Part shown: positions 56,246 to 64,000 of the stretch, one piece after another
How the letters are laid out: each line of letters starts with the position of its first letter
Numbering within the stretch: the stretch's first letter is position 1
Assembly (NCBI RefSeq): GCF_900096975.1
Contig: NZ_FMYQ01000028.1
Coordinates: 1 to 64,000, forward strand
Source: Paraburkholderia lycopersici
Lineage (GTDB): Bacteria; Pseudomonadota; Gammaproteobacteria; Burkholderiales; Burkholderiaceae
Direction: 5' to 3'
Length of the DNA stretch: 64,000 bases
Translations under genes and position numbers: made by a program
Notes under the pieces: model-generated
Told to the model about the DNA's origin: nothing
Database searches by the model: none
Seen by the model: only the letters and a program-made list of their open reading frames with translations

Positions 56246-59200
56246 CGTAGTCGTGCGCGGCCTCGTCGCTCAAGCCGCCGTGGCCGCGCGCCACGTCCCT
56301 GATCGCCTTGTCCACGTCCTTTGCCATCCGGCTCGCGTCGCCGCACACGTAGAGGTGCGCGCCTTCCTGCAGCCACGCCCATAGCTGCGCGCCCTGCTCG
56401 CGCATGCGGTCCTGCACGTAGACCTTCTCGCTCTGGTCGCGAGAAAACGCCAGGTCGAGCCGGTCGAGGTGGCCGTCCTTATGCATCTGCTCCAGTTCGT
56501 CGCGATAGTAGAAGTCCGTGGCCGCGTGCTGCTCGCCGAAGAAGAGCCAGTTGCGCCCGCTGTCGCCGCGCGCCCGCCGCTCGTGCAGGAACGCCCGGAA
56601 CGGCGCCACGCCGGTGCCCGGGCCGATCATGATCATCGGCGTGTCGCCGTTACGGGGCGGCCGGAAATGCGTGCTCTTCTGCACGAACACGGGCACGCTG
56701 CCCGCCTCGGCGCGATCGGCGAGGAACGTCGAGGCCACGCCCTTGCGCTCGCGGCGGCCGTTGTTGTAGCGCACGGCGGAAACGGTCAGATGCACTTCGC
56801 CCGCGTGCGCCTTCGGGCTCGACGAAATCGAATAGAGCCGCGGCTGCAGGCGCTTGAGCATGGCGAGCAGTTCGGGCGCGGTCACGTCGACGGGGTACTC
56901 GTGCAGCACGTCGGCAAGTTGCTGGCCCCAGAGCCAGTTGCGCAGATCGCTCCTGCGCGATTCGTCGAGCAGGTCTGCCAGCGTGCGCGACGGCGTGCGC
57001 GCGGCGATGAAGGCGAGCGCGTCGGGATTGGGGCGAGCGATCTCGTAGTGCTTGCTGAGCGCCTCGCCGAGGCGCATCTCGCCGTGACCGCTCACGGCAA
57101 CCGGCGTGTCGGCGGCAAGGCGCGTGAGTCCCAGCAATTCGTCCACGAGCGCCGGGCAGTTGGTCGGCCACACGCCGAGCGCGTCGCCCGCCTCGTAGTC
57201 GAGGCCCGCCTCGCCCGTTGCGAGCGAGAAGTAGCGCGTGTCCTTCGTCGCGCCATTCATGTTCAGGCGCACGTTCTTCAGGAGCCGTGAAGCGGCCGGG
57301 CGCGCCCTCGTCGCCGCGCAGCCGGGCAGCGCTTCGGGAATCGAGCCCCCGGCGGGCACCGCGTGCTGCGCCGCGTCGTCCTCCTTGATTCGCGCGACGA
57401 CACGCTCCAGCCATGCATCGGCCGCCGCCTGGAACCCGGTGTCGCAATCCACGCGCGTCAGGAGGCGCGTCGCGCCCAGCGCGTCGAGCCGCGCGTCGAG
57501 CCGGCGTCCATGCCCGCAGAACTGGTCGTAATTGCGGTCGCCGAATGCGAGCACCGCAAAGCGCAGCGCCGCGAGACGCGGTGCGTGCTCCGCCGCGAGC
57601 GCGCTCCAGAACCCTTCGCCGTTGTCGGGCGCGTCGCCGTCGCCGAACGTGCTCGTCATCAGGAGTGCGTACTGTGCCTTTTCGAGGCTCGCGAGCGGGT
57701 AGTCGGCCATGCAGGCCGTGCGGATCTCGAAGCCCGACTCCATCAGCTGCGTCGCGTAGCGCTCGACGAGCGATTCGACGTTGCCCGTTTGCGACGCCCA
57801 CAGCAGCACGACCTTCGGCCGCGTATGCGCGATGCGCACGCCGTGCGGCGCTTCCCCGGGCTCTGCCGGCGCGCCGGCCAGCGAGACGGCGCGTGCGGCA
57901 GGCGCGGGCTCGCCGCGACTGAAGAGACCCGCGAGCAGACCGTCGAGCCAGACGCGCGTGCCGACGGACAACGGCGCATGCGCGGGCAGCATCGGCACGC
58001 CGACGGTTTCGCCCGCCCTCGAAGCGCGCAGGCCGCCGACAAAACCCGCGAGGTACTGGCGTTCCATGTCGCCCAGTTGCGGCGCGGCGACGTCGTCGAG
58101 ACCGAGTAGCGTCGAAAAGGCATCGATACGGGACATGTCGTGTTCCTGAGACGGGTTGTCGGCTTGCGGCGTGCTCGCCTGCGCTGCGGCAGGCGCATCG
58201 GCGGCCTCCGGCGCGCCCGCGTTTTCGCGCGGCGCGGACCCGGAGCCGACGCGCGCGAGCGCGACCGCGCAAAATTTCAGTTCGGGCTGCTGGGAAACCG
58301 GGTCGATTGCGTCGCTCGTGACGGCGTTCACGCAGAGGTCTTCGCCGTACACGTCGTTCCAGTGCATCGGCGCGAAGCAGTTGCCGGGGCGCACGCGCTC
58401 GCTCACCACGGCGGGCAGCACGACGCGGCCGCGGCGCGAACGCACTTCCACACGGTCCTTCGCGGCGATACCGAGCGCGGCGGCGTCCTCGGGATGAATC
58501 TCGACGAAAGGACCGGGATTGAGCTTGTTGAGCATCGGCACCTTGCCGGTCTTCGTCATGGTGTGCCACTGATGCTGGAGCCGGCCCGTGTTGAACACCA
58601 TGGGGAACGTGCCGTCGGGCAACTCGGCCGGCGCGACGTGCGGCCGCGCGAAGAAGACGCCTTTGCCGTTGGGCGTGGCGAATGCGATGCGCGGATGCGA
58701 GCCGTCGGCGTTCTCCTTGAGCGTCTGGCTCACGCCGTCGTTCAGATAACGCAGCGGATGGCGATCGCTCGCCGCCCCGGGCGCGACGGGCCATTGCAGC
58801 GGCGTTTCGCGCAGCTTCGCGTGACTTGCGCCGCGCAGATCGTAGCCCGTCTTCGGGTTCGCGAAGCGCGTGATCTCGTCGAACACTTCGGCGGCGCTGT
58901 CGTAGCTGAAGGCGTCGGCGTAGCCCATCCCGCACGCCACGCGCGCGATGATCTGCCAGTCGGGCAGCGCTTCGCCGGGCGGTTCGACGGCTCGCTGCAT
59001 GAGCGTCATGTTGCGCTCGGAATTGACCATCACGCCCTCGGCCTCGGCCCAGAGTGCACCGGGCAGCAGCACGTCGGCGTACTGATTTGTTTCGGTGTCC
59101 AGAAAGGCGTCCTGGGCGATCACGAGCTCGGCGGCCTTCAGACCGGCCACCACGGTCTGCCGGTTCGCGACGCTCGCCACGGGATTCGTGCAAATGATCC

Positions 59201-60395
59201 AGCACGCCTTGATCTCGCCCGCCGCCATGCGCGAGAACATGTCGATGGTGCCGCCGCCCACCGTGACGGGCAGCGTGCCGGGCGCGAGGCCCCAGGCCGC
59301 TTCGACGAACGCGCGGTCGTCTTCCGCGAGCACGGTGCGCTGGCCGGGCAAGCCCGGCCCCATGTAGCCCATTTCGCGTCCGCCCATCGCGTTGGGCTGC
59401 CCCGTAAGCGAGAACGGGCCGCTGCCCGGTCGGCATATCCTGCCCGTCGCGAGGTGCAGGTTGCAGATCGCGTTGGTGCTCCACGTGCCATGCGTGCTCT
59501 GGTTCAGGCCCATGGTCCAGCAGCTCATCCACTCGGGCGCCGCGCCGATCATCTGCGCGGCGAGCCGAATGTCGCCTTCGGCGAGGCCCGTGATCTGCGC
59601 GACCTTTTCCGGCGGGTAGTCTTCGAGGAACGCGGGCATCGCGTCCCATCCTTCGGTGTACTGGGCAATGAACGCAGGATCGGTATGGCCGCTCTCGTGC
59701 AGCAGGTAAAGCAGACCGTTGAGCAGCGCGAGATCGGTGCCTGGCGCGATCTGCAGGAAAAGCGACGCCTTCTCCGCGGTCGCATTGCGGCGCGGGTCCA
59801 CGACGATGAGCTTCGCACCCGCCTTCACGCGGTCCATCATGCGCAGGAACAGGATGGGATGGCAGTCCGCCATGTTCGCGCCGATCACGAAGAACAGGTC
59901 CGCCTTGTCGAAATCCTGATACGAGCCTGGCGGCCCGTCTGCGCCAAGCGAAAGCTTGTAGCCGCTACCCGCGCTCGCCATGCACAGGCGCGAATTCGAC
60001 TCGATGTTGCTGGTGCGCACGAAGCCTTTGGCGAGCTTGTTCACGAGGTATTGCGCCTCGATCGACATCTGGCCCGACACGTAGAACGAGAGGGCGTCGG
60101 GACCGTGCGCGTCGAGCGTCGCGCGCAGGCGGTGCGCCGTGTCCGCGATCGCCTGCGCGAGCGGCAGCGGCACCAGGTCTTCGTCGCGCGCGCGCCGCAC
60201 GAAAGCGCGTTCGAGCCGCCCCGATTTGCGCAGCGCCACGTGCGCCGACGATCCCTTCGTGCAAAGACGGCCGAAGTTGGTCGGATGTTCGGTATCGCCC
60301 GAGATCTTCACGACCTGTCCGTCCTCGACGTGCAGGATCATCCCGCAACCCACGCCGCAATACGGACACACGCTCTTTACGCTCTCGCTGCTCAT
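56199..60395 (-). CDS. nasA: assimilatory nitrate reductase fused to CysJ-like flavoprotein
   Basis: A 1,398-residue fusion. Residues 1-720: molybdenum catalytic part, with an N-terminal [4Fe-4S] motif VCPYCGVGCGM … RLCTKG, and bis-MGD binding elements such as CMASAGSGYK, GANMADCHPI, VVDPRRNATAE and LNKLNPGPFVEIHP. Residues ~720-753 are an Ala/Pro-rich linker. Residues 754-1398: an NADPH diflavin reductase with flavodoxin start VVLLWASQTGNVESL, FAD motif RLYSISSSPK, NADPH motif MIGPGTGVAPFRAFL and the CysJ-type end YLRDVY. It should reduce nitrate to nitrite directly with NAD(P)H. The start (60395) follows from the conserved N-terminus. Confidence 0.93.
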   Translation of the reverse strand: MSSESVKSVCPYCGVGCGMILHVEDGQVVKISGDTEHPTNFGRLCTKGSSAHVALRKSGRLERAFVRRARDEDLVPLPLAQAIADTAHRLRATLDAHGPDALSFYVSGQMSIEAQYLVNKLAKGFVRTSNIESNSRLCMASAGSGYKLSLGADGPPGSYQDFDKADLFFVIGANMADCHPILFLRMMDRVKAGAKLIVVDPRRNATAEKASLFLQIAPGTDLALLNGLLYLLHESGHTDPAFIAQYTEGWDAMPAFLEDYPPEKVAQITGLAEGDIRLAAQMIGAAPEWMSCWTMGLNQSTHGTWSTNAICNLHLATGRICRPGSGPFSLTGQPNAMGGREMGYMGPGLPGQRTVLAEDDRAFVEAAWGLAPGTLPVTVGGGTIDMFSRMAAGEIKACWIICTNPVASVANRQTVVAGLKAAELVIAQDAFLDTETNQYADVLLPGALWAEAEGVMVNSERNMTLMQRAVEPPGEALPDWQIIARVACGMGYADAFSYDSAAEVFDEITRFANPKTGYDLRGASHAKLRETPLQWPVAPGAASDRHPLRYLNDGVSQTLKENADGSHPRIAFATPNGKGVFFARPHVAPAELPDGTFPMVFNTGRLQHQWHTMTKTGKVPMLNKLNPGPFVEIHPEDAAALGIAAKDRVEVRSRRGRVVLPAVVSERVRPGNCFAPMHWNDVYGEDLCVNAVTSDAIDPVSQQPELKFCAVALARVGSGSAPRENAGAPEAADAPAAAQASTPQADNPSQEHDMSRIDAFSTLLGLDDVAAPQLGDMERQYLAGFVGGLRASRAGETVGVPMLPAHAPLSVGTRVWLDGLLAGLFSRGEPAPAARAVSLAGAPAEPGEAPHGVRIAHTRPKVVLLWASQTGNVESLVERYATQLMESGFEIRTACMADYPLASLEKAQYALLMTSTFGDGDAPDNGEGFWSALAAEHAPRLAALRFAVLAFGDRNYDQFCGHGRRLDARLDALGATRLLTRVDCDTGFQAAADAWLERVVARIKEDDAAQHAVPAGGSIPEALPGCAATRARPAASRLLKNVRLNMNGATKDTRYFSLATGEAGLDYEAGDALGVWPTNCPALVDELLGLTRLAADTPVAVSGHGEMRLGEALSKHYEIARPNPDALAFIAARTPSRTLADLLDESRRSDLRNWLWGQQLADVLHEYPVDVTAPELLAMLKRLQPRLYSISSSPKAHAGEVHLTVSAVRYNNGRRERKGVASTFLADRAEAGSVPVFVQKSTHFRPPRNGDTPMIMIGPGTGVAPFRAFLHERRARGDSGRNWLFFGEQHAATDFYYRDELEQMHKDGHLDRLDLAFSRDQSEKVYVQDRMREQGAQLWAWLQEGAHLYVCGDASRMAKDVDKAIRDVARGHGGLSDEAAHDYVNALARDKRYLRDVY

Positions 60396-60430
60396 GCGGT
60401 CGATCGATATCAGCAAATAGAATTCAGGAC

Positions 60431-60453
60431 GCGCGGCGCAGCATGCGCCGCGC
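60431..60453 (-). other. hairpin between nirD and nasA
   Basis: A perfect 10-bp stem (GCGCGGCGCA / TGCGCCGCGC) with a 3-nt loop in the 85-bp intercistronic gap, with no U-run on the transcribed strand. It may serve as an mRNA-stability or processing element that sets relative output of nirBD and nasA. Confidence 0.5.
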
Positions 60454-60480
60454 CGCATTCGCCGCGCACGTTTCTTCGTG

Positions 60481-60828
60481 TCAGGCGGCCACCCAGACCT
60501 GGCCGTTCTCCACCCGCGCCGGGAACGCGTTGACCGAATGCTGCGGCGCTTCGATGCACTCGCCAGTGCTGAGATCGAAGTGATGCTTGTAGATGGGCGA
60601 GGCCACCACGACGCGCTCGCCGAAGCTGCCGACGAGCCCGCGCGAGAGCACCGCCGCATGCGAGTTCGGATCGTAGTTGCCGATGGCGAACACGCGCGCG
60701 CCGCCGTCATCGACATGAAACACGGCGACCTGCTCGCCTTTCACGAGCGCGCACACGCCGGTGTTCGGCACGATATCGTCGAGCGCGCAGACGGGAATCC
60801 AGGTGTTCGGCTTGCATTCGTTATTCAT
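60481..60828 (-). CDS. nirD: nitrite reductase small subunit
   Basis: A 115-residue NirD with a Rieske-like fold: TWIPVCALDDIVPNTGVCALVKGEQVAVFHVDD, then GNYDPNSHAAVLSRGLVGS, VASPIYKHHFDLSTGEC. The CxH and CxxH iron ligands of true Rieske proteins are absent, as is normal for NADH-type NirD. It associates with NirB for nitrite reduction to ammonium in the cytoplasm. It lies 28 bp downstream of nirB. Confidence 0.94.
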   Translation of the reverse strand: MNNECKPNTWIPVCALDDIVPNTGVCALVKGEQVAVFHVDDGGARVFAIGNYDPNSHAAVLSRGLVGSFGERVVVASPIYKHHFDLSTGECIEAPQHSVNAFPARVENGQVWVAA

Positions 60829-60856
60829 TTCGCACTCCTCGGTTAGAAGGAAAGAA

Positions 60857-63454
60857 TCAGACGGTTTCGAGCACCACGGGAATCCCGCTCAACGCTTCGT
60901 ACCGCGCCGGTTTCGACGCGCGCTCTTCGAGCGTGGCCGGGCGAATCTGGCCGCGCGCCTCGACGAAGGCGACATGCTGATCGCCTTCGTCGCTGTTGAC
61001 GAAGTGACGGAAGCGGCGACGCGTTTGCGGATCGGTCACGGCCTTCTTCCATTCGCATTCGTAGGTGTCCACAACAAGCTGCATTTCCGCTTCGAGCTCG
61101 GCCGCAAGGCCCAGCTTGTCGTGCACGACCACGTCGATCAGATAGTCGAGGCCGCCTTCGAGGTTGTCGCGCCACACGCTCGTGCGCTGCAGACGGTCGG
61201 CCGTGCGCACGTAGAACATGAGGAAGCGGTCGACGTAGCGCACGAGCGTTTCCCTGTCGAGGTCTGCGGCGAGCAGTTCGGCATGGCGGGGCTTCATGCC
61301 GCCGTTCCCGCACACGTAGAGGTTCCAGCCCTTCTCCGTGGCGATAATGCCGATGTCCTTGCCTTGCGCCTCCGCGCATTCGCGCGTGCAGCCCGATACG
61401 CCGAACTTGATTTTGTGCGGCGCGCGCAGGCCCTTGTAGCGGTTTTCGAGTTCGATCGCGAACCCCACCGAGTCGCCCACGCCATAGCGGCACCACGTCG
61501 AGCCCACGCACGACTTCACCGTGCGCAAGGCCTTGCCGTAGGCATGCCCCGACTCGAAGCCCGCTGCGATCAGTTCTTCCCAGATGAACGGCAGTTGCTC
61601 GACGCGCGCGCCGAAAAGGTCCACGCGCTGGCCGCCCGTGATCTTCGTGTAGAGCCCATACTTCTTCGCGACTTGCCCCACGGCGATCAGCCCCTCGGGC
61701 GTGACCTCGCCGCCGGGCATGCGCGGCACGACCGAATAGGTGCCGTCGCGCTGGATGTTCGCGAGGTAGTAGTCGTTCGAGTCCTGCAGGCTCGCGTGCT
61801 CCTTCTTCAGCACGAATTCGTTCCAGCACGACGCAAGAATGCCGCCCACGGCGGGCTTGCAGATATCGCAGCCAAGGCCGTGCCCATGCTTTGCGAGCAG
61901 TTCGCCGAAGGTCTTGATGCCCTCCACGCGGACGATGTGATAGAGCTCCTGGCGCGAATAGCGAAAGTGCTCGCACAGGTGATTGTTGACGGTGAGCCCC
62001 TGGCGCTTCATCTCCGACTTCATCACCTGCGTGACGAGCGGCACGCAGCCGCCGCACGACGTCCCCGCGCCGCATGCGCCTTTCACCGCGGCGACGGTCG
62101 TCGCGCCTTCGCGCACGGCAGCGCAGATTTGCGCCTTGGAGACGTTGTTGCACGAACAGATCTGCGCGGCATCGGGCAGCGCCTCCACGCCGAGCGCGGG
62201 GCGGGCCTTGCCGTCGGCCTGCGGCAGGATCATGAATTCGGGCGACTCGGGCAAGTCGATACCGTTGAGCATCATCTGCAGCAACGTGCCGTATTCATTC
62301 GCATCGCCCACCATCACCGCGCCGAGCAGCTTCTTGCCGCAATCGGAGACCACGATCTTCTTGTAGACCTGGCGGCGTTCGTCGGCATAACGATACGAGC
62401 GGCTACCCGGCGTCTTGCCGTGCGCGTCGCCGATACTTGCCACGTCCACGCCCATGAGCTTGAGCTTCGTGCTCATGTCGGCGCCTGCGAAGGCCGGCGC
62501 CTCGCCCGCTATCGCCCTGGCCGCAATCCGCGCCATCTCGTAGCCGGGGGCGACGAGGCCGAAGATCTGGCCTTGCCAGAGCGCGCATTCGCCGATGGCG
62601 TAGATGTTCGCATCGCTCGTGCGGCACTGGTCGTCGATCACGATGCCGCCACGCGCGCCGATATCGAGGCCGCTTGCGCGCGCGATCTCGTCGCGCGGGC
62701 GAATACCCGCCGAAAACACGATCATGTCGGCGTCGAGATGCGTGCCGTCGGCGAATTGCATGCGGTTCGCGGCCGTTTCGCCGTCTACGATCGACGTGGT
62801 GTTCTTCTGCGTATGTACGCGCACGCCGAGTTCCTCGATCTTGCCGCGCAGCATGCGGCCGCCATCGTCGTCCACCTGCACCGCCATGAGGCGCGGGGCG
62901 AACTCCACGACGTGCGTCTCGAGTCCCATGTCGCGCAGCGCCTTCGCACATTCGAGGCCGAGCAGGCCGCCCCCCACCACCACGCCCGATCTTGCGCGCG
63001 CGCCGCGCGCCTGCATCGCTTCGAGGTCGGAAATGGTTCGGTATACGAAGCAGTCGGCGCGGTCGTTGCCGGCGATCGGCGGCACGAACGCCGAAGAACC
63101 GGTGGCGAGCACGAGCTTGTCATACGCAAGCGTCTCGCCGCTGGACACCGTTACGGTGCGCGCCGCGCGGTCGATCGCCACGGCCTTCGCATCGAGCACG
63201 AGGCGCACGTTCTCGCGATCGAAGAAGCCAGGCGCGACGAGCGAAAGATCGTCGGCCGACTTGCCCGCGAAGAATTCGGAGAGATGCACGCGATCATAGG
63301 CGGGACGCGGTTCTTCGCAGAGCACGGTCACGCGCGCATTGGGCGCGCCGTCCGCGAGGATGCATTCGAGGAATTTGTGGCCCACCATGCCATGGCCGAC
63401 GACGACGATCTCCATCGCGGCTGCGCTGTTCACTGCGTTCGATGCTTGCATCAT
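60857..63454 (-). CDS. nirB: NADH nitrite reductase large subunit
   Basis: An 865-residue siroheme nitrite reductase. The N-terminal FAD/NAD part shows EIVVVGHGMVGHKFLE and VVGGGLLGLECAKAL. A BFD-like [2Fe-2S] domain follows (ICSCNNVSKAQICAA, ACGAGTSCGGCVP). The C-terminal siroheme/[4Fe-4S] reductase has SCVGSTWCRYGVGDS and FGVSGCTRECAEAQGKDIG. It reduces nitrite to ammonium with NADH. The start at ATG 63454 (followed directly by a second ATG) is preceded by AGGGG. It is first in nirB-nirD-nasA. A leader with regulatory hairpins precedes it. Confidence 0.95.
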   Translation of the reverse strand: MMQASNAVNSAAAMEIVVVGHGMVGHKFLECILADGAPNARVTVLCEEPRPAYDRVHLSEFFAGKSADDLSLVAPGFFDRENVRLVLDAKAVAIDRAARTVTVSSGETLAYDKLVLATGSSAFVPPIAGNDRADCFVYRTISDLEAMQARGARARSGVVVGGGLLGLECAKALRDMGLETHVVEFAPRLMAVQVDDDGGRMLRGKIEELGVRVHTQKNTTSIVDGETAANRMQFADGTHLDADMIVFSAGIRPRDEIARASGLDIGARGGIVIDDQCRTSDANIYAIGECALWQGQIFGLVAPGYEMARIAARAIAGEAPAFAGADMSTKLKLMGVDVASIGDAHGKTPGSRSYRYADERRQVYKKIVVSDCGKKLLGAVMVGDANEYGTLLQMMLNGIDLPESPEFMILPQADGKARPALGVEALPDAAQICSCNNVSKAQICAAVREGATTVAAVKGACGAGTSCGGCVPLVTQVMKSEMKRQGLTVNNHLCEHFRYSRQELYHIVRVEGIKTFGELLAKHGHGLGCDICKPAVGGILASCWNEFVLKKEHASLQDSNDYYLANIQRDGTYSVVPRMPGGEVTPEGLIAVGQVAKKYGLYTKITGGQRVDLFGARVEQLPFIWEELIAAGFESGHAYGKALRTVKSCVGSTWCRYGVGDSVGFAIELENRYKGLRAPHKIKFGVSGCTRECAEAQGKDIGIIATEKGWNLYVCGNGGMKPRHAELLAADLDRETLVRYVDRFLMFYVRTADRLQRTSVWRDNLEGGLDYLIDVVVHDKLGLAAELEAEMQLVVDTYECEWKKAVTDPQTRRRFRHFVNSDEGDQHVAFVEARGQIRPATLEERASKPARYEALSGIPVVLETV

Positions 63455-63468
63455 GCGCCCCTGCAAAT

Positions 63469-63519
63469 AAAAAAGCGTCCCGCGATTCCAGCTTGTATAA
63501 AGCCAGATTCGGGGGACGC
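63469..63519 (-). terminator. leader terminator (attenuator) of nirB operon
   Basis: On the minus strand GCGTCCC … GGGACGC pairs (7 bp), with an inner CTGGCTT/AAGCTGG stem, directly followed by TTTTTT. It ends 15 nt before the nirB start, so transcripts would stop unless antiterminated. Confidence 0.85.
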
Positions 63520-63556
63520 CGTTGCCCTGATTACGAAAATCTCTCGTGCGTTGCGT

Positions 63557-63588
63557 TGCTACGTTGCAGCCGGATCGCCGTTGATCCG
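63557..63588 (-). ncRNA. ANTAR-type tandem hairpin in nirB leader
   Basis: Two adjacent hairpins on the minus strand. The first, CGGATC-AACGGC-GATCCG (63588-63571), has a 6-bp stem and a 6-nt loop. Two nt later the second, TGC-AACGTA-GCA (63568-63557), has a weaker 3-bp stem and again a 6-nt loop. Both loops have A at position 1 and G at position 4, the signature known for RNAs bound by ANTAR-domain antiterminators such as NasR and NasT. The pair lies 37 nt before the attenuator stem and about 15 nt after the predicted transcription start. Nitrate sensing by a NasS/NasT pair encoded elsewhere is the expected mechanism. Confidence 0.75.
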
Positions 63589-63613
63589 CCGTGGCACTTG
63601 TCGCGAAGCAATA

Positions 63614-63629
63614 CGCAAGCACCATGCCA
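63614..63629 (-). promoter_or_regulatory. sigma-54 promoter of nirB operon
   Basis: TGGCATGGTGCTTGCG on the minus strand fits the -24/-12 consensus with the invariant GG-N10-GC spacing. It predicts a transcript start near 63603 and a leader of about 150 nt carrying the hairpins above. Confidence 0.8.
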
Positions 63630-63729
63630 GTTTGCTAGCACAGCGCGCGAAGCCCTTTCCACCCTGCGTTTGCGGTCTTTACGCGACGCGCTGGCCGCGC
63701 CACGCGAGCGCGCATCGCGAGGCAGGCGG

Positions 63730-63744
63730 GCACAACAATGGTGC
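63730..63744. promoter_or_regulatory. NtrC-type binding site, proximal
   Basis: GCACA-ACAAT-GGTGC, close to the consensus GCACC-N5-GGTGC, centred about 130 bp upstream of the predicted start. That is a typical enhancer distance for sigma-54 activation. Confidence 0.65.
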
Positions 63745-63750
63745 CGCGCA

Positions 63751-63765
63751 GCACATTCGCTGTGC
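63751..63765. promoter_or_regulatory. NtrC-type binding site, distal
   Basis: GCACA-TTCGC-TGTGC, a perfect inverted repeat with the same 15-bp geometry. Its centre is 21 bp from the neighbouring site, two helical turns, as expected for cooperative NtrC dimers. Confidence 0.6.
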
Positions 63766-63956
63766 GCCCGCGGGTATATGGCGAAGCGCAATGAATCGGG
63801 GGCGCGCCGCGCCGGAGCTCACGCGATCCGATCACGCACAAGCTGGTCTGTAACTTGCGTGAGCCAGTGCGCCGGCAACGATGCCGCGCGATGCAATCTC
63901 ATTCGAACCGTCCTGGGCGGCCGCTTCGTGCGCCGCGATTCAGGCACAACCGGACA

Positions 63957-64000
63957 ATGGCGTCCCCTCGTCGCAAGCGGCGAGCGGACGCCATTTTCTT
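63957..64000 (+). terminator. strong orphan hairpin terminator at right edge
   Basis: ATGGCGTCC / GGACGCCAT (9 bp), a C-C mismatch, then CTCGTCG / CGGCGAG (7 bp) around CAAG, followed by TTTCTT. On the plus strand it has the form of an intrinsic terminator, yet no plus-strand gene precedes it in the preceding 8 kb except shadows. It may end a small RNA or an antisense transcript, or be read from a unit beyond the edge. Confidence 0.65.

Noticed and set aside
58140..60533. Long plus-strand frame opposite nasA (about 800 codons)
   Set aside because: Antisense shadow of a high-GC gene; His/Arg/Ala-rich with no recognisable motif.
63592..63607. TGGCACTTG on the plus strand as a sigma-54 promoter
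   Set aside because: The -12 element is missing (GCGAAG where TTGC is expected) and no plus-strand gene follows.

Overview
The window is high-GC DNA from a Burkholderia-type betaproteobacterium (Burkholderia, Paraburkholderia or Caballeronia). This rests on dgdA/dgdR, which closely resemble the Burkholderia cepacia genes as I remember them, on a monomeric NADP isocitrate dehydrogenase, on a nitrate reductase fused to a CysJ-like flavoprotein, and on dense coding with 100-600 bp gaps. I found no insertion sequence, CRISPR array, rRNA, tRNA or phage gene. It reads as ordinary chromosome with a few decayed genes.

Layout. 0-8 kb: the 5' end of acs (cut by the left edge), a frameshifted PilZ gene, a CsbD-like protein, a DUF72 protein, a wrecked alcohol dehydrogenase gene, a histone-H1-like basic protein, a possible PD-(D/E)XK nuclease-fold protein, a Nudix hydrolase, a decayed stress-protein remnant and a zinc-ribbon membrane protein. 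8-15.7 kb: chrA, a bacteriohemerythrin-ubiM pair, a D-cysteine desulfhydrase-like enzyme, a membrane protein, an NTF2-like protein and an alpha/beta hydrolase. 15.7-24 kb: a complete reductive pyrimidine-degradation operon on the minus strand (hyuC, preT, preA, NCS1 transporter, hydA) with a divergent TetR/RutR-type regulator; a perfect inverted repeat in the shared promoter region is the likely operator. 24-35 kb: an amino-acid binding protein, a 12-bp tandem repeat, a second hemerythrin, a DUF480 gene, a three-gene Hsp70 cassette (DUF2760, Hsp70, Hsp70-DUF3731), a small membrane protein and kup.

35-48.5 kb: a tryptophan-halogenase/QhpG-like flavoenzyme, a diguanylate cyclase, a GDSL lipoprotein, ChaC, a LysE exporter with divergent Lrp regulator, dgdA/dgdR, two small exported proteins, an MFS exporter, a chloroperoxidase-type hydrolase, and a MarR gene flanked by two copies of a 16-bp candidate operator. 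48.9-55.7 kb: icd (monomeric) and ilvD facing each other across a strong terminator, a phospholipase C-type phosphoesterase and a CynR-like LysR regulator.

56-64 kb: the nitrate/nitrite assimilation operon nirB-nirD-nasA on the minus strand. Its upstream region is the best-supported regulatory structure here: two 15-bp NtrC-type sites, a -24/-12 (sigma-54) promoter with GG-N10-GC, a tandem pair of hexaloop hairpins of the ANTAR-binding type, and then an intrinsic terminator just ahead of nirB. The model is nitrogen-limitation activation by NtrC plus nitrate-responsive antitermination by a NasT-type protein encoded elsewhere.

The least understood system is the Hsp70 cassette at 26.8-32.1 kb: two divergent Hsp70s translated back to back with a DUF2760 protein and no J-protein or GrpE nearby.
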